From Mytilus edulis (lineage: Eukaryota; Mollusca; Bivalvia; Mytilida; Mytilidae), in assembly GCF_963676685.1 (NCBI RefSeq), contig NC_092346.1, positions 50,621,062 to 50,685,061 on the forward strand: a DNA stretch of 64,000 bases, read 5' to 3'. The notes under the pieces are model-generated. The model saw only the letters and a list, made by a program, of their open reading frames with translations, did no database searches and had not been told where the DNA came from. This document shows, piece after piece, positions 11,545 to 21,900 of the stretch. Made by a program: the position numbers and the translations under genes. The number at the start of each line of letters is the position of its first letter. The first letter of the stretch is position 1.

Positions 11545-13250
11545 ATATCCCCTGTCTAGTGTTGGAGGCTGTATCTTGTCCGACTTGACAAAATAGATAT
11601 CTCATGTCTATTGTTGGAGTCTGTATGTTGTCTGACTTTACATATTATATATCCCCTGTCTATTGTTGGAGGTTATATGTTGTCTAACTTGACATAATAT
11701 ATATCCCCTGTCTATTGTTGGAGGCTGTATGTTGTCTGACTTGACATATTATATATCCCCTATCTATTGTTGGAGGCTGTATGTTGAATGACTTGATATA
11801 TTATATATCCCCTATCTATTGTTGAAGGCTGTATGTTGTCTGACTTGACATAAATATATCGCCTGGCTATTGTTGGAGGCTGTATGCTGTCTGACTTGAT
11901 ATAATATATCTCATGTCAATTGTTGGAAGCTATACTTTGTCTGACTTGACATAATTTATATCCACGGTCTATTGGTGGAGGCTGTATGTTGTCTGACTTG
12001 AAATAATATATATCCTGTCTATTGTTGGAGGCAGTATGTTGTCTGACTTGACATAATATATATCCCGTCTATTGTTGGAGTCTGAATGTTGTCTGACTTG
12101 ACATAATATATATCCTGTATATTGTTGGAGGCTGTATGTTGTCTCACTTGACATAATATATATCCCCTGTATATTGTCTGACTTGAAATAATATATATCC
12201 TGTCTATTGTTGGAGGCAGTATGTTGTTTGACATGACATATTATAAATCCCCTGTCTATTTATGAAGGCTGTGTGTTGTCTAACTTGACATAATATATAT
12301 CCCCTGTCTATTGTTGGAGGCTGTATGTTGTCTGACTTGACATAATATATATCCTCTGTATATTGCTGAAGGCTATATGTTGTCTGACTTGACATATTAT
12401 ATATCCCTTGTATATTGATGGAGGCTGTATGTTGTCTGACTTGACATATTATATATCCCCTATCAATTGTTGGAGGCTGTATGTTGTCTGACTTGACATA
12501 TTATATATCCCCTGTCCAGCTTCCCCTGTCTATTGTTGGAGGCTGTATGTTGTCTGACCTGACATATTATTTATCCCCTATCTATTGTTGGAGACTGTAT
12601 GTTGTTTGACTTGACATATTATATATCCTCTGTCTATTGCTGAAGGCTATATGTTGTCGGACTTGACATATTATATATCCCCTATCTATTGTTGAAGGCT
12701 GTATGTTGTCTGACTTGACATATTATATATTCCCTATCTATTGTTGAAGGCTGTATGTTGACTGACTTGATATATTATATATCCCTTATCTATTGTTGAA
12801 GGCTGTATGTTGAATGACTTGACATATTATATATCCCCTATCTATTGTTGAAGGCTGTATGTTGACTGACTTTATATATTATATATCCCCTATCTATTGT
12901 TGAAGGCTGTATGTTGTCTGACTTGATATATTATATATCCCCTATCTATTGTTGGAGGCTGTATGTTGTCTGACTGAATATATTATATATCCTCTATCTA
13001 TTGTTGGAGGCTGTATGTTGAATAACTTGACATATTATATATCCCCTATCTATTGTTGAAGGCTGTATGTTGTCTGACTGAATATATTATATATCCCCTA
13101 TCTATTGTTGGAGGCTGTATGTTGAATGACTTGATATATTATATATCCCCTATCTATTGTTGGAGGCTGTATGTTGAATGACTTGACATATTATATATCC
13201 CGTCTATTGTTGAATGCTGTACGCTGTCTGTCTATTGTTGAAGGTGTATG
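11545..13250 (+). repeat. Satellite-like tandem array, about 53-bp unit
   Basis: About 1.7 kb holds roughly 32 copies of TATTGTTGGAGGCTGTATG, TTGTCTGACTTGACATA, TTATATATCCCCT. Unit length is about 52-58 bp with small indels. Copies towards the right share TTGAAGGCTGTATG and TTGAATGACTTGA variants. Because ATA/TAT blocks avoid stops in some frames, minus-strand ORFs run through it (11969-12395); these are artefacts of the repeat. Confidence 0.9.
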
Positions 13251-13264
13251 CTGTCCTCTAGATG

Positions 13265-13385
13265 TATGTTCGTCCACCCAATCCTTTACTTTTTAGCCTA
13301 TAATATAAGAAATTTGTTAGCATTATTAGTCCCATAGTATAAGTAACAAATTAAGACCGTGAGACCATGCGGTCTAACAAATGTC
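13265..13385 (-). repeat. Interspersed repeat end, inverted copy of 40035-40160
   Basis: CACCCAATCCTTTACTTTTT, TTAGTCCCATAGTATAAGTA and ACCGTGAGACCATGCGGTCT reappear in reverse complement at 40035-40160. The two copies are about 27 kb apart. ACCATGCGGTCT is a short near-palindrome at the repeat end. Confidence 0.7.
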
Positions 13386-13518
13386 TTATAGAAGCAATAA
13401 AAAGTATCATAATCCGTACTTCCCCTGCATTACTGTAAGACGTTACAGTATCCGTTTTAACTTTTATAGCAAGCTGCCGCCATTTTCATGTATCACGAAA
13501 ACCAGTAGGCAATATATA

Positions 13519-14304
13519 TGTTCCAGACCATATGAGTATTTGGACCGTACGCGTACGGTCCGGACCGTATACGTATACTCATACGGTCCGACCATACGCG
13601 TACGGTCGGACCGTATGAGTATACGCGTATGGTCCAGTACGAGCTGACCATACATGTTATTGGATCATATGGGTTAAATTCAAACGAATATTTATCGCAA
13701 TCTTTATTTTTAGTTTAACAAATTGCTATTATTACAATTAGATGGATAAAATGTTCAAACTAACAATTGAAATTAAATATTTGTTTAATTGTATATCTAA
13801 ATCCTATTTTGGTACTCTCGCCCAAGGTGACACTTGCTACCACGTACAAGTAATGTAATATTGTTTTACATTTACATGTTTGCAGTTCATGCATGCATGT
13901 TCCTTTGCATTTGCATTTTTCTGTAAAGTTGCTAAATATTCTAAAACAATTGTCCGCCCACATTATGTTTACTTCCGATATCATCAATTTCAGTGAGAAT
14001 AATTGTCATGATTCAATTAATGTATTACTGATCGAAATACTAAATACAAGAGATAACATATTTAATTAGCGTGGATTTTTTAAATAGATAAAATATAAAG
14101 TTTTTATTTCAATTACAATTGAACTTTTTTATATCAATAAGTTATGTTGATCTGTTATTTGTATTTATATCTAGTAAACTTGACCAACTTCTTAATATTA
14201 GTCAGACCGTACGCGTACGGTCCGACCGTATGAGTATTTTGAAAAAGTACGCATACGGTCCAGACCGTACGCGTACGGTCCAAATACTCATACGGTCTGG
14301 AACA
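13519..14304. mobile_element. Palindrome-rich inverted-repeat element, copy 1, with 4-bp TATA duplication
   Basis: The left end TGTTCCAGACCATATGAGTA and the right end (reverse complement TGTTCCAGACCGTATGAGTA) begin arms containing repeated perfect palindromes such as GGACCGTACGCGTACGGTCC. TATA lies just outside both ends (13515-13518 and 14305-14308). The middle is unrelated A+T-rich DNA with a minus-strand frame (13760-13987) that includes KCKCKGTC and TCKCK. The same design is seen in copy 2 at 56584-57587. Confidence 0.75.
13760..13987 (-). pseudogene. Cysteine-rich reading frame inside palindrome element, copy 1
   Basis: The frame reads ...EKCKCKGTCMHELQTCKCK... and has no further cysteine cluster before its end. 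Pairs of CKCK with intervening C resemble half of a CXC (tesmin-type) cysteine motif. Copy 2 of the element carries a similar phrase (FKCKGSCTTKTCKCKK), so this is probably a shared, decayed ORF of the element rather than a host exon. Function is unknown. Confidence 0.4.
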
Positions 14305-14347
14305 TATATACATATATATTGAGAAAACCAGATAAATAGTAAATTAT

Positions 14348-15247
14348 CGGTCCAACGATTTACAGAAAAGAGCGACGATTTACAGAAAAGAACCGAAAAG
14401 GACCGAAAAGGACCAAAAAGAACCGAAAAGGACCGAAAAGAACCGAAAAGAGGATACATATATATCTATTAAATAAAGTTAAAACAATGTACACGGATTT
14501 TTGTTATATTGTTAACAATTCGTCGTAATAATAAAATTGAATGCACAATTCAAAATTTAGATTGTGCATTTATAGAGATATGTGAATTTACAAAAAAGAA
14601 ACAATATAACTTGGTTTTTTTTAGTAATATTTTTTTCATAATTTGTACAAGTAAACTATTATAGGTCAAAATACGGCCTTCAACAGGGACCACACACCAA
14701 ACAGCAAATTATAAAGGGGCCCCCAAAAATGACTATTGAAAAAAAAAACATTCAAACGGGAAAACCAAAATCAATATAAAAACGAGAAACAAGAAACACA
14801 AACCACATCAAAAAACGACAACCATAATTAAATTAATTGAATTATAGTATATTGCTATTATTTTGTTGCGTGTTTCCTGTAGTATTTTTTTTTATTACTC
14901 ATACTACATATCTATTGTCTAAGTATTGCATATGTTATTGTTTGTATGCTATATGCCCTCCTAGGGGCCCTTATTTGGTGAATAAAAAAAATCTTTTCTA
15001 TTTTTCTATTCTATAAGATAGGCAGCCGACCCTACCTGTAATTTTTCAAATACATGTGAGTTAAAATTAGTCCTTTCACAGTATAATGTTTTCAATGATT
15101 TGCAATTTGCTTATTTCCTTCGATTACAAAAAAAAATCGATATTCTTTTCGGTTCTTTTCGGTCCTTTTCGGTTCTTTTTGGTCCTTTTCGGTCCTTTTC
15201 GGTTCTTTTCTGTAAATCGTCGCTCTTTTCTGTAAGTCGTCGAACCC
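14348..15247. mobile_element. Inverted-repeat element with GAACCGAAAAGGACCG ends and GTAAATTAT duplication
   Basis: The arms are about 105 bp and nearly identical. Each starts CGG..., holds two copies of CGACGATTTACAGAAAAGA or close variants, then alternating GAACCGAAAAG/GACCGAAAAG blocks. GTAAATTAT occurs on both sides (14339-14347 and 15248-15256); the true duplication is 8 or 9 bp. That length suits hAT- or Mutator-like elements, but no transposase is present. An interspersed repeat copy (14645-14795) sits in the body. Confidence 0.8.
14645..14795 (+). repeat. Mussel-type interspersed repeat copy nested in a DNA element
   Basis: AAACTATTATAGGTCAAAAT, TACGGCCTTCAACAGGG, TATAAAGGGGCCC and TTCAAACGGGAAAACC match the family at 7637. 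It lies inside the 14348-15247 element. Confidence 0.65.
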
Positions 15248-15494
15248 GTAAATTATAAATTATACTTATATAATAGTAAAAGTAATCGTGTCTATTTCCC
15301 GCACCGTTTCTTTAAAAAGTTTTATAAATGGTTTCCTTCCCCTTACTTGCATTCCCCTGCGCAATCATCCTGATTTTCGTTGTTACTGTTAGAATAAAGT
15401 ACGCAGAAGGAGAAGTGTTGCCTTTAACTGCAATATTGTTTGCCGGCGGAACAAAACTATCCATAACCGCTTCATTTTTATGCATCTGTCCTGA

Positions 15495-16140
15495 AACAGA
15501 AGCCTGTTGTTCAGTAGTTGTCGTTTGTAGATAGCCATAGGTATTTCTCCGTTTGTATATAGATTAGATCGTTGGTTTTCCTGTTTGAATTGTTTGACAC
15601 TAGTCATTTTGGGGTCCTTTACAGCTTAATTGCTGTTGGTCTAGGCCAAATCCATGTGTTGAAGGCCGAACTTTAAACACATTATCAGGTTGGGAACACC
15701 CCTCCAAATGAATAATCCCTTAAATGAGGGACTGTCCCTCAGACAAGGGATCATTTTACTGTTGTAGAAAAGAAAAACTTAGATTTATGAACTTCAAAGG
15801 GGGCAAAATTCATCAGATTTAAAACAACTTATCTAAAAAAGGAGTCCAATTATTTGTTATAACAAAGAAGATAAATGAAGGAATATTACAAAATTCTTGG
15901 ACATTTGTTGACCATATAATACCAGATAGATGTATAGTTCTTGGGAAAAGGTTTTCACATATTATAAATGTGTGCCCTTTCATACTAAAAAGTGGTTTTT
16001 ACAAAAAATACTTTATATTATATACTTAAAATGTACCCCTAATAAAAGGGATAGTTACTGCATTGAGGAGTTGTTCCCAACCTGATTATGAATTGGATGG
16101 AGAATTGTCTCATTAACACTCATACCACATCTTATTTATA
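15495..16140 (-). repeat. Mussel-type interspersed repeat (inverted), split by an insertion
   Basis: AGAAGCCTGTTGTTCAGTAG, TTGAATTGTTTGACACTAG and ATGTGTTGAAGGCCG match the inverted copy at 36640-36900. The repeat then resumes after 16085 with ATTGGATGGAGAATTGTCTC and ACTCATACCACATCTT. The gap is the element 15685-16085. Confidence 0.65.
15685..16085. mobile_element. 401-bp inverted-repeat element nested in a repeat
   Basis: The ends TCAGGTTGGGAAC and GTTCCCAACCTGA are perfect 13-bp inverted repeats, and TTA is found on both outer sides (15682-15684 and 16086-16088). The interrupted host repeat can be reconnected across it by comparison with 36820-36870. The interior has no long ORF. Confidence 0.7.
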
Positions 16141-16370
16141 TACAAATTTAAGTGCCAAAAAGACAAAGAACATAAATGAGAACACTAAAACCACAGAGAC
16201 ACAGATACCCAACACACATATAAAACACAAAAAAGACATTGTACACACATCAACGAACCGCTCAAACCCCAAAAACCTGAAGGTGAACGCAGGTGTTCTG
16301 GAAGGATGAGCAGTTCCTGCTTCTTGCAAGACAGCCGCCATGTTGCTAGTTATAAGTCATATGCAGAAAA
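16130..16370 (+). repeat. Mussel-type interspersed repeat copy
   Basis: Phrases such as AAAGACAAAGAACATAAATG, GGTGTTCTGGAAGGATGAGC and GACAGCCGCCATGTTGC belong to the family seen at 5085 and 9055. The overlapping ORFs on both strands are not credible genes. Confidence 0.5.
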
Positions 16371-16639
16371 GGAGGAAAGACATCTAAGACAATTCAATGG
16401 AGATAATTTAAAGCAGTTGAAATAATAATTCACTTATAAACTAGAGAAATGTTAGAATACACCTGGTAAATCAAGTTTTATACCATCTTGTTTTGATTAA
16501 TATTGTCAAAACCTATTATTTTATGTTTACAAAAAAATATATAATCGCTCGCCTTTACTTTTCAATTGGTGTGGCCTAAGGCTTAAATGGTCTCAATCTT
16601 CGTCTACCTTTCTTGTCAGATGTTTAATAAATTAATATT

Positions 16640-16840
16640 AAATTGAGAATGGAAATGGGGAATGTGTCAAAGAGACAACAACCCGACCAAATAAAAAAAC
16701 AACAGCAGAAGGTCACCAACAGGTCTTCAAAGTAGCGAGAAATTCCCGCTCCTGGAGGCGTCCTTCAGCTGGCCTTTCTGATAGAGTGTTGCTGAAGTGT
16801 TGTTTTCATGCAACATGTTTTGCCATTTTTATTTCACGTG
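16640..16840 (+). repeat. Mussel-type interspersed repeat copy
   Basis: ATGGAAATGGGGAATGTGTC, AAAGAGACAACAACCCGACC and CTGGAGGCGTCCTTCAGC are also found, in whole or part, at 4920, 33610-33800 (inverted), 49245-49330 and 50930-51010 (inverted). Confidence 0.6.
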
Positions 16841-18230
16841 CAGCCTTAAGGGGGTTCGCGGGTCTAAATCATTTATATAGGATTTCTCTATATTTTTCTA
16901 TAAATGAACTTTATCTTATAGTTAATAGAAAAATAAAATAAAAAAGTGGGGTCACCGTTCATTTGCGCTCACAATCTGCCTTCGAAAGAAGCATACATTT
17001 TTGTAAAGGTGGTTTTTTTCTGTTGAAGTAATAGGAGAAATAAAGGTAATATCGAAATAAAAAAAAGAAATTTATTACAGAAATCGTTAAAATTTTACAA
17101 TAATTTAGTTTAAGTACAGCTTATATGGAAATTATATTAAAAAAGATAGGTCACCGATGAGTTGAAAAAGATATTTCAATTTTAGAGCCAAAAAGTGGCA
17201 TTTTTCCACCAAAGGGAGATAATTTGGAACTTTTTCAATGATGTCTACATTTTGAAAGTCATCTGGGGCCACCACGAATTGATTGTTTTGAATGATTTTT
17301 GTACCATATGATAAAGTAACAACTACAAAAGGAAATAAATAAAATTTGTAATGAAAAACAAATGTTTGATTTTTTTCTGAAATTTTTATACCCTCGAGCC
17401 TCCTTAATTAAAAAGGTTCGTTTTTCACCTAGTTTCGTGAAATCTGTTTAAAGAGCAACTGGCAAGCCTTTTTTTTTTGTTCTTTGTATATTTTTTTGTG
17501 GGCCAATAACATGAGAGAGCCCGCTGCCCTTTGGAAATTGGTACTGATTATCATCTCTTTACTGGCCTTAGTGTAACTTCAGATTGTAGAGGTACATGTT
17601 ATGGTTTTTTGTATGACATTAGGTCTGTCAACTGTCGTGCATGTTTTTGACGGAAGTTTAGGATAAACCAATTTTAAGCATTGACCAAATATACATCCCC
17701 GATTCAAATGCATTGATCGTCAAAAAAAAGAGGGGTTCCTGAACCCTCCCTCTGGATCCACCACTAGTACTAATGATATTCACAATATTAAATGATGAGA
17801 TCTTTTAAAATTGTATGGTTGATAAGGGTAATTTAGGCTACACCACTGAGTATACAATACCAGAAGTCCATTACTACAGGCAGTCTGCAAGCTGTGTTAT
17901 ATATATAGTCCATGGGCAATCTGAATGTCCCTATTCTCAGTGGAAATCAGTTTTGATGGCCCTCCAAAATCTTGTTTTGCAACAAATGAATCATATTTAA
18001 AAATATTACCATAGAACAGACAGTTACTAATTAGTCTCCCTCAGTTTTTAGCTCACTTTTACTAAAAGGAAATGTGAGATTGCTTTTGCTATCACTTTAT
18101 GTCCGTCATCGTCCTTCCTTTCGGTGTAAACTATTTCAAAGATCTTCTCCTCTGAAACTACTGAACCAATTCTAACCAAAATTTAGCTGAATAAACCTTA
18201 GAATAAAGTGTGTGTTTTATATTCTGTCTC
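16840..18230. other. Intergenic stretch, no gene seen
   Basis: A+T-rich sequence with small repeat fragments, including at 17695-17770 a relative of the GCGGATCCAG element (CAAATGCATTGATCG, CCCTCTGGATCCACCACT). No coding exon was recognised. Confidence 0.45.
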
Positions 18231-18234
18231 GTCA

Positions 18235-18600
18235 AAAAACATGGCTCATTGTACATCCTTCTACAATGAGCAAAGCCCATACTGCATAGTCACCTATAAA
18301 AGGCCCTGAAATGACAAATGTAAAACAATTCAAATGACCTAATTAATGTTCAAGTAAATGAAGGAAAAACAAATATGTATTATTTACATTGTAACATAGC
18401 AAATGTAACACAGCAACAAACGACAACCACTGAATTACAGGCTCCTGATTTGGGACAGGCACATGCATACATAATGTGGCGGGGTTAAATAAGTTAGCGG
18501 GATCCCAACCCTCCCCTAACCTGTGACAGTGATGTAACAGTACAACATAAGAATGAACTATAAAAATCAGTTGAAAAAGGCTTAACTCATCAGTTGGATA
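18235..18600 (+). repeat. Long mussel-type interspersed repeat copy
   Basis: GGCTCATTGTACATCC, AATTACAGGCTCCTGATTTG, GGCACATGCATACATAATGT and AGCGGGATCCCAACCCTCCC match, in reverse complement, the copy at 37140-37705. It stands a few hundred bases before the first KDZ-gene exon seen. Confidence 0.65.
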
Positions 18601-18938
18601 CAAATTGAAATACATGTGTAATCTTTTAGAATAAGTTTGCTAACTTTAAATAATCTTTTCCTCTGAAACTACTGAACAATGCTAGTGTTTTATAAGCATC
18701 AGCTTTTAATTTTCACATTTGTTTTGCCATGTTTTATCTTTATAAAGGTTCAATGTGACTGTGGGCTAATTAATTCGCAGTGTGCTATGCATAAATTATC
18801 TAGACCCAGAATTGCAAAAACAAGATTGCTACGTCATTTTAAAAAAAAATAACACAATAAGCATTTCAATAGTTTTTTTCCCTACTGTGTATTGTCTATA
18901 AAGCATGATGAATTTATGTCTGTTTTTTTTTAGATTAA

Positions 18939-21900
18939 ATGCCTTTGGTTAGGAAAAGAGGAATACCTTATGCCCATAATACATATGAGAAAGGTAAAAG
19001 GAAATTAAAGAAGGGTGTTCAGGTCATCAAAAAAATCAAACAGGAAACAAAATCTACATCTGGACTCCAGTTTGCTTCCATACATTCAGGAAATGACCCC
19101 AATTCAAATCCTCCTTGTTCAAGTTCATCAACTGTTGACATTGAAGAGGAAGTAACAGGTAACTCATTTATATTTAAAAAAACAAACAGATTTGTTAGGT
19201 GAATGCTGAATTTCTAAAAATTTGAACAAAAATTATAATTCATATCTTTTTTAGTTCACCTGACCTAAAAGCTCTACTTCATAGGACCTACCATTAGGGA
19301 AATACATACAAATGTTTTCTTTTGGAGAACCACTGGATGGAATGAAACCAAACATGGCTTGAATGATCCTTATGAGGTGCTTACCAAGTATTGTTACTTT
19401 GTAGCCGATTCATTTTCAAAGATGGCTGCCAGTGGGGGACTTAGTTTAACATAGGAATCTATGGGAAATACATACAGTGGTCTTCTTCAGGAGAAAAACT
19501 GAATGGAATGAAACCAAACAAGGCATGAATGATTCTTATGAGGTTCTGACCAAGTGTTGTTACTTTGTAGCCAATCTATCATCCAAGATGGCTGCCAGTG
19601 GGGGATTTAGTTTAACATAGTACCCTATGGGAAATACATACAAATGTCTTCTTTAAGAGAATGACTTAATGGAATGAAAACAAACATGGCTTGAATGATC
19701 CTTATGAGGTGCTGACCAAGTTTTGTTACTGTCATTTGGGCTCTTGTGAAGAGTTGTCTCATTAGCAATTACACCACATCTTTTTTATATTTTATTGTAT
19801 ATCAAAGGTAATAGTATTATACCAATGTTTAAATAATTAACAGTCAATATTCTTTTTTAATTATATTCAGGTAGGTACTATACAAGTGACATAATTTATA
19901 TACTCCTGAAATTTGGTTTGGTGTAAAACAATATATACAATATACCTATTTTTTTCCTTCAGCATATTCAAAAGCTAAATCCAAGCGCCTTGAAAACTGG
20001 GAAGGGTTAAGGAGTCAGTTATTGGAGGTCTATGTGTCTCATGAGGAACCATATAATTCCATTTGTAATTTTTGTGGTGTGGAATCTATAGATTTGTACA
20101 GATGTCTTGACTGTGCATTGTGGATTACAACATGTCAGTCCTGTATGACAAAAAGTCATTCCTTTCCACATCTACATACAATTGAGAAGTGGATGGTTAG
20201 TATTAATATAGTGTACTTCAACTACATCATAGTCCAGTGTTCCCATTGCATTTTCCTTTTTTTTTATAATTTATGTATAGCCTTTGTTGAAACACTTGAT
20301 TATTTTTATTTCTAAAAAATATTATTTTTGATGCAAAGTATTTAAACTAAAACCTTTATTAAGATAAAAAGTTATAATAATATTGTAACCTTCATAAAAA
20401 TTTATGAATTGATTCTGGTGTCCTCAAGGTTATGTTTTGGCCTTACTTTATTTTCATTTTTTAGAAATGATTAACCAGAAATGTTAATAATTGGAATGTC
20501 CCAGGTGATGGATTCTGCTGATCAATGCTTGCTATAAATACCTGTCAATAATAAAGGAAACCTTTAATCACTTAAAAATGCCTTTCAACTTAATAAAAAT
20601 TGCATCTTGATTTGCAAATGAAATAGAAATGTTTTATGTATTAATAAAACCAAATCATGATCATCTTATTTAATATTCAAATTGTTCTTTACATAACCAT
20701 CATATCAGCCATTATCTTGACTGGGGACTTCTAATTAATAATATCACCAGTAAGGCAACTTAAACATTACTCTTTGTATGTCGCACTATGAAAAATTGTA
20801 CATGCAAGGTTTAAGAAATATATTGATCACATGCTACCATTTTTTTATTTCTGTATGGCCAGCAGCTAGATTGGTTGAATGCCCATTGCCTAGTGAAATA
20901 GCACATTTGGAAAGTGCTTTATTTATCGTTTTTAAAAAATAATAAATAAATGTATCATTTTTATGTCAACTGCCACATATAGGGATCACCATTGGTCCTC
21001 TTGTGTCCGTGTCATTGTCTGTTTAGATATTATTACTGTTGCTTATCAATTTTTGTTGAAATTTGTCATTTTTTAGTTGAGTTGCAACAAAGTTGAACTC
21101 CAGTATTGATCGACTACTGGCGACTACTGGCGACTACTGGCGTTAGCAATTGGTTGTCATTGTGTCAAAGGTCAAGGTCACAATTATATCTATATCTGAA
21201 ACAATATGGTTTCTTGATGATTACCACAACTCGGCTTGTGCACCCTGGTGCCATTACATTATTTTATATGAAATTCGTGAATTGTTGATTTTCACCTATT
21301 AGTTTAAAATATGTGTAAACTACTTAATATTTGTAGCATGGAACATTTATTGAATGCCCTGTAAACAGCATAGTGTGGAAAAGAACTGACCATGTGGCAT
21401 GTGAGAGCAACTACCAAAAAGAGTTGGTGATTGTAGATGACAAAGGTAAGTGTACTCTTTACAAATATGGATACTGACCATGCAAGGGGTTTATAGCCAG
21501 TCAAAATCCTTAAAAAAAACCCATTATAATGCATTCAGTCTACATGAGCAGCCAAAATAACATTCATACACTGAAAGTATATCAGTGTAATCCTTATTTC
21601 TGATTTATTTCAACAAATCAGATATGTTAACAGGACACCATAAGTAACTTTTTTTTCATTTTTCATTTGAGCTCCTCAAAGGATTATTAAAAACCAATTT
21701 AATTTAAAATATTTGTTATATCTGAAAATAATTGAAAAAAATAGCTTTATACAGTGATTAAGATTGTAGTATAGGAACAATAATAGTGTCATAATGATAC
21801 ATGTACTATATATTTCTGATTTGGCACAAAAGAGAAAATGCTTGGCACAGCCTGTATACATGAATGAAAAAAACTTCCATTCATTAATTAAACAAATCAT

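Noticed and set aside
11969-12395. Overlapping minus-strand frames with repeated residues
   Set aside because: They are translations of the 53-bp tandem array, not genes.
13513-14310. Reading the palindrome arms as a CRISPR-like array
   Set aside because: Repeats are inverted palindromes of uneven spacing at the ends of a mobile element in a eukaryotic genome.
15328-15534. 68-codon frame with hydrophobic start resembling a signal peptide
   Set aside because: Its second half lies in an interspersed repeat; no promoter or splice support.
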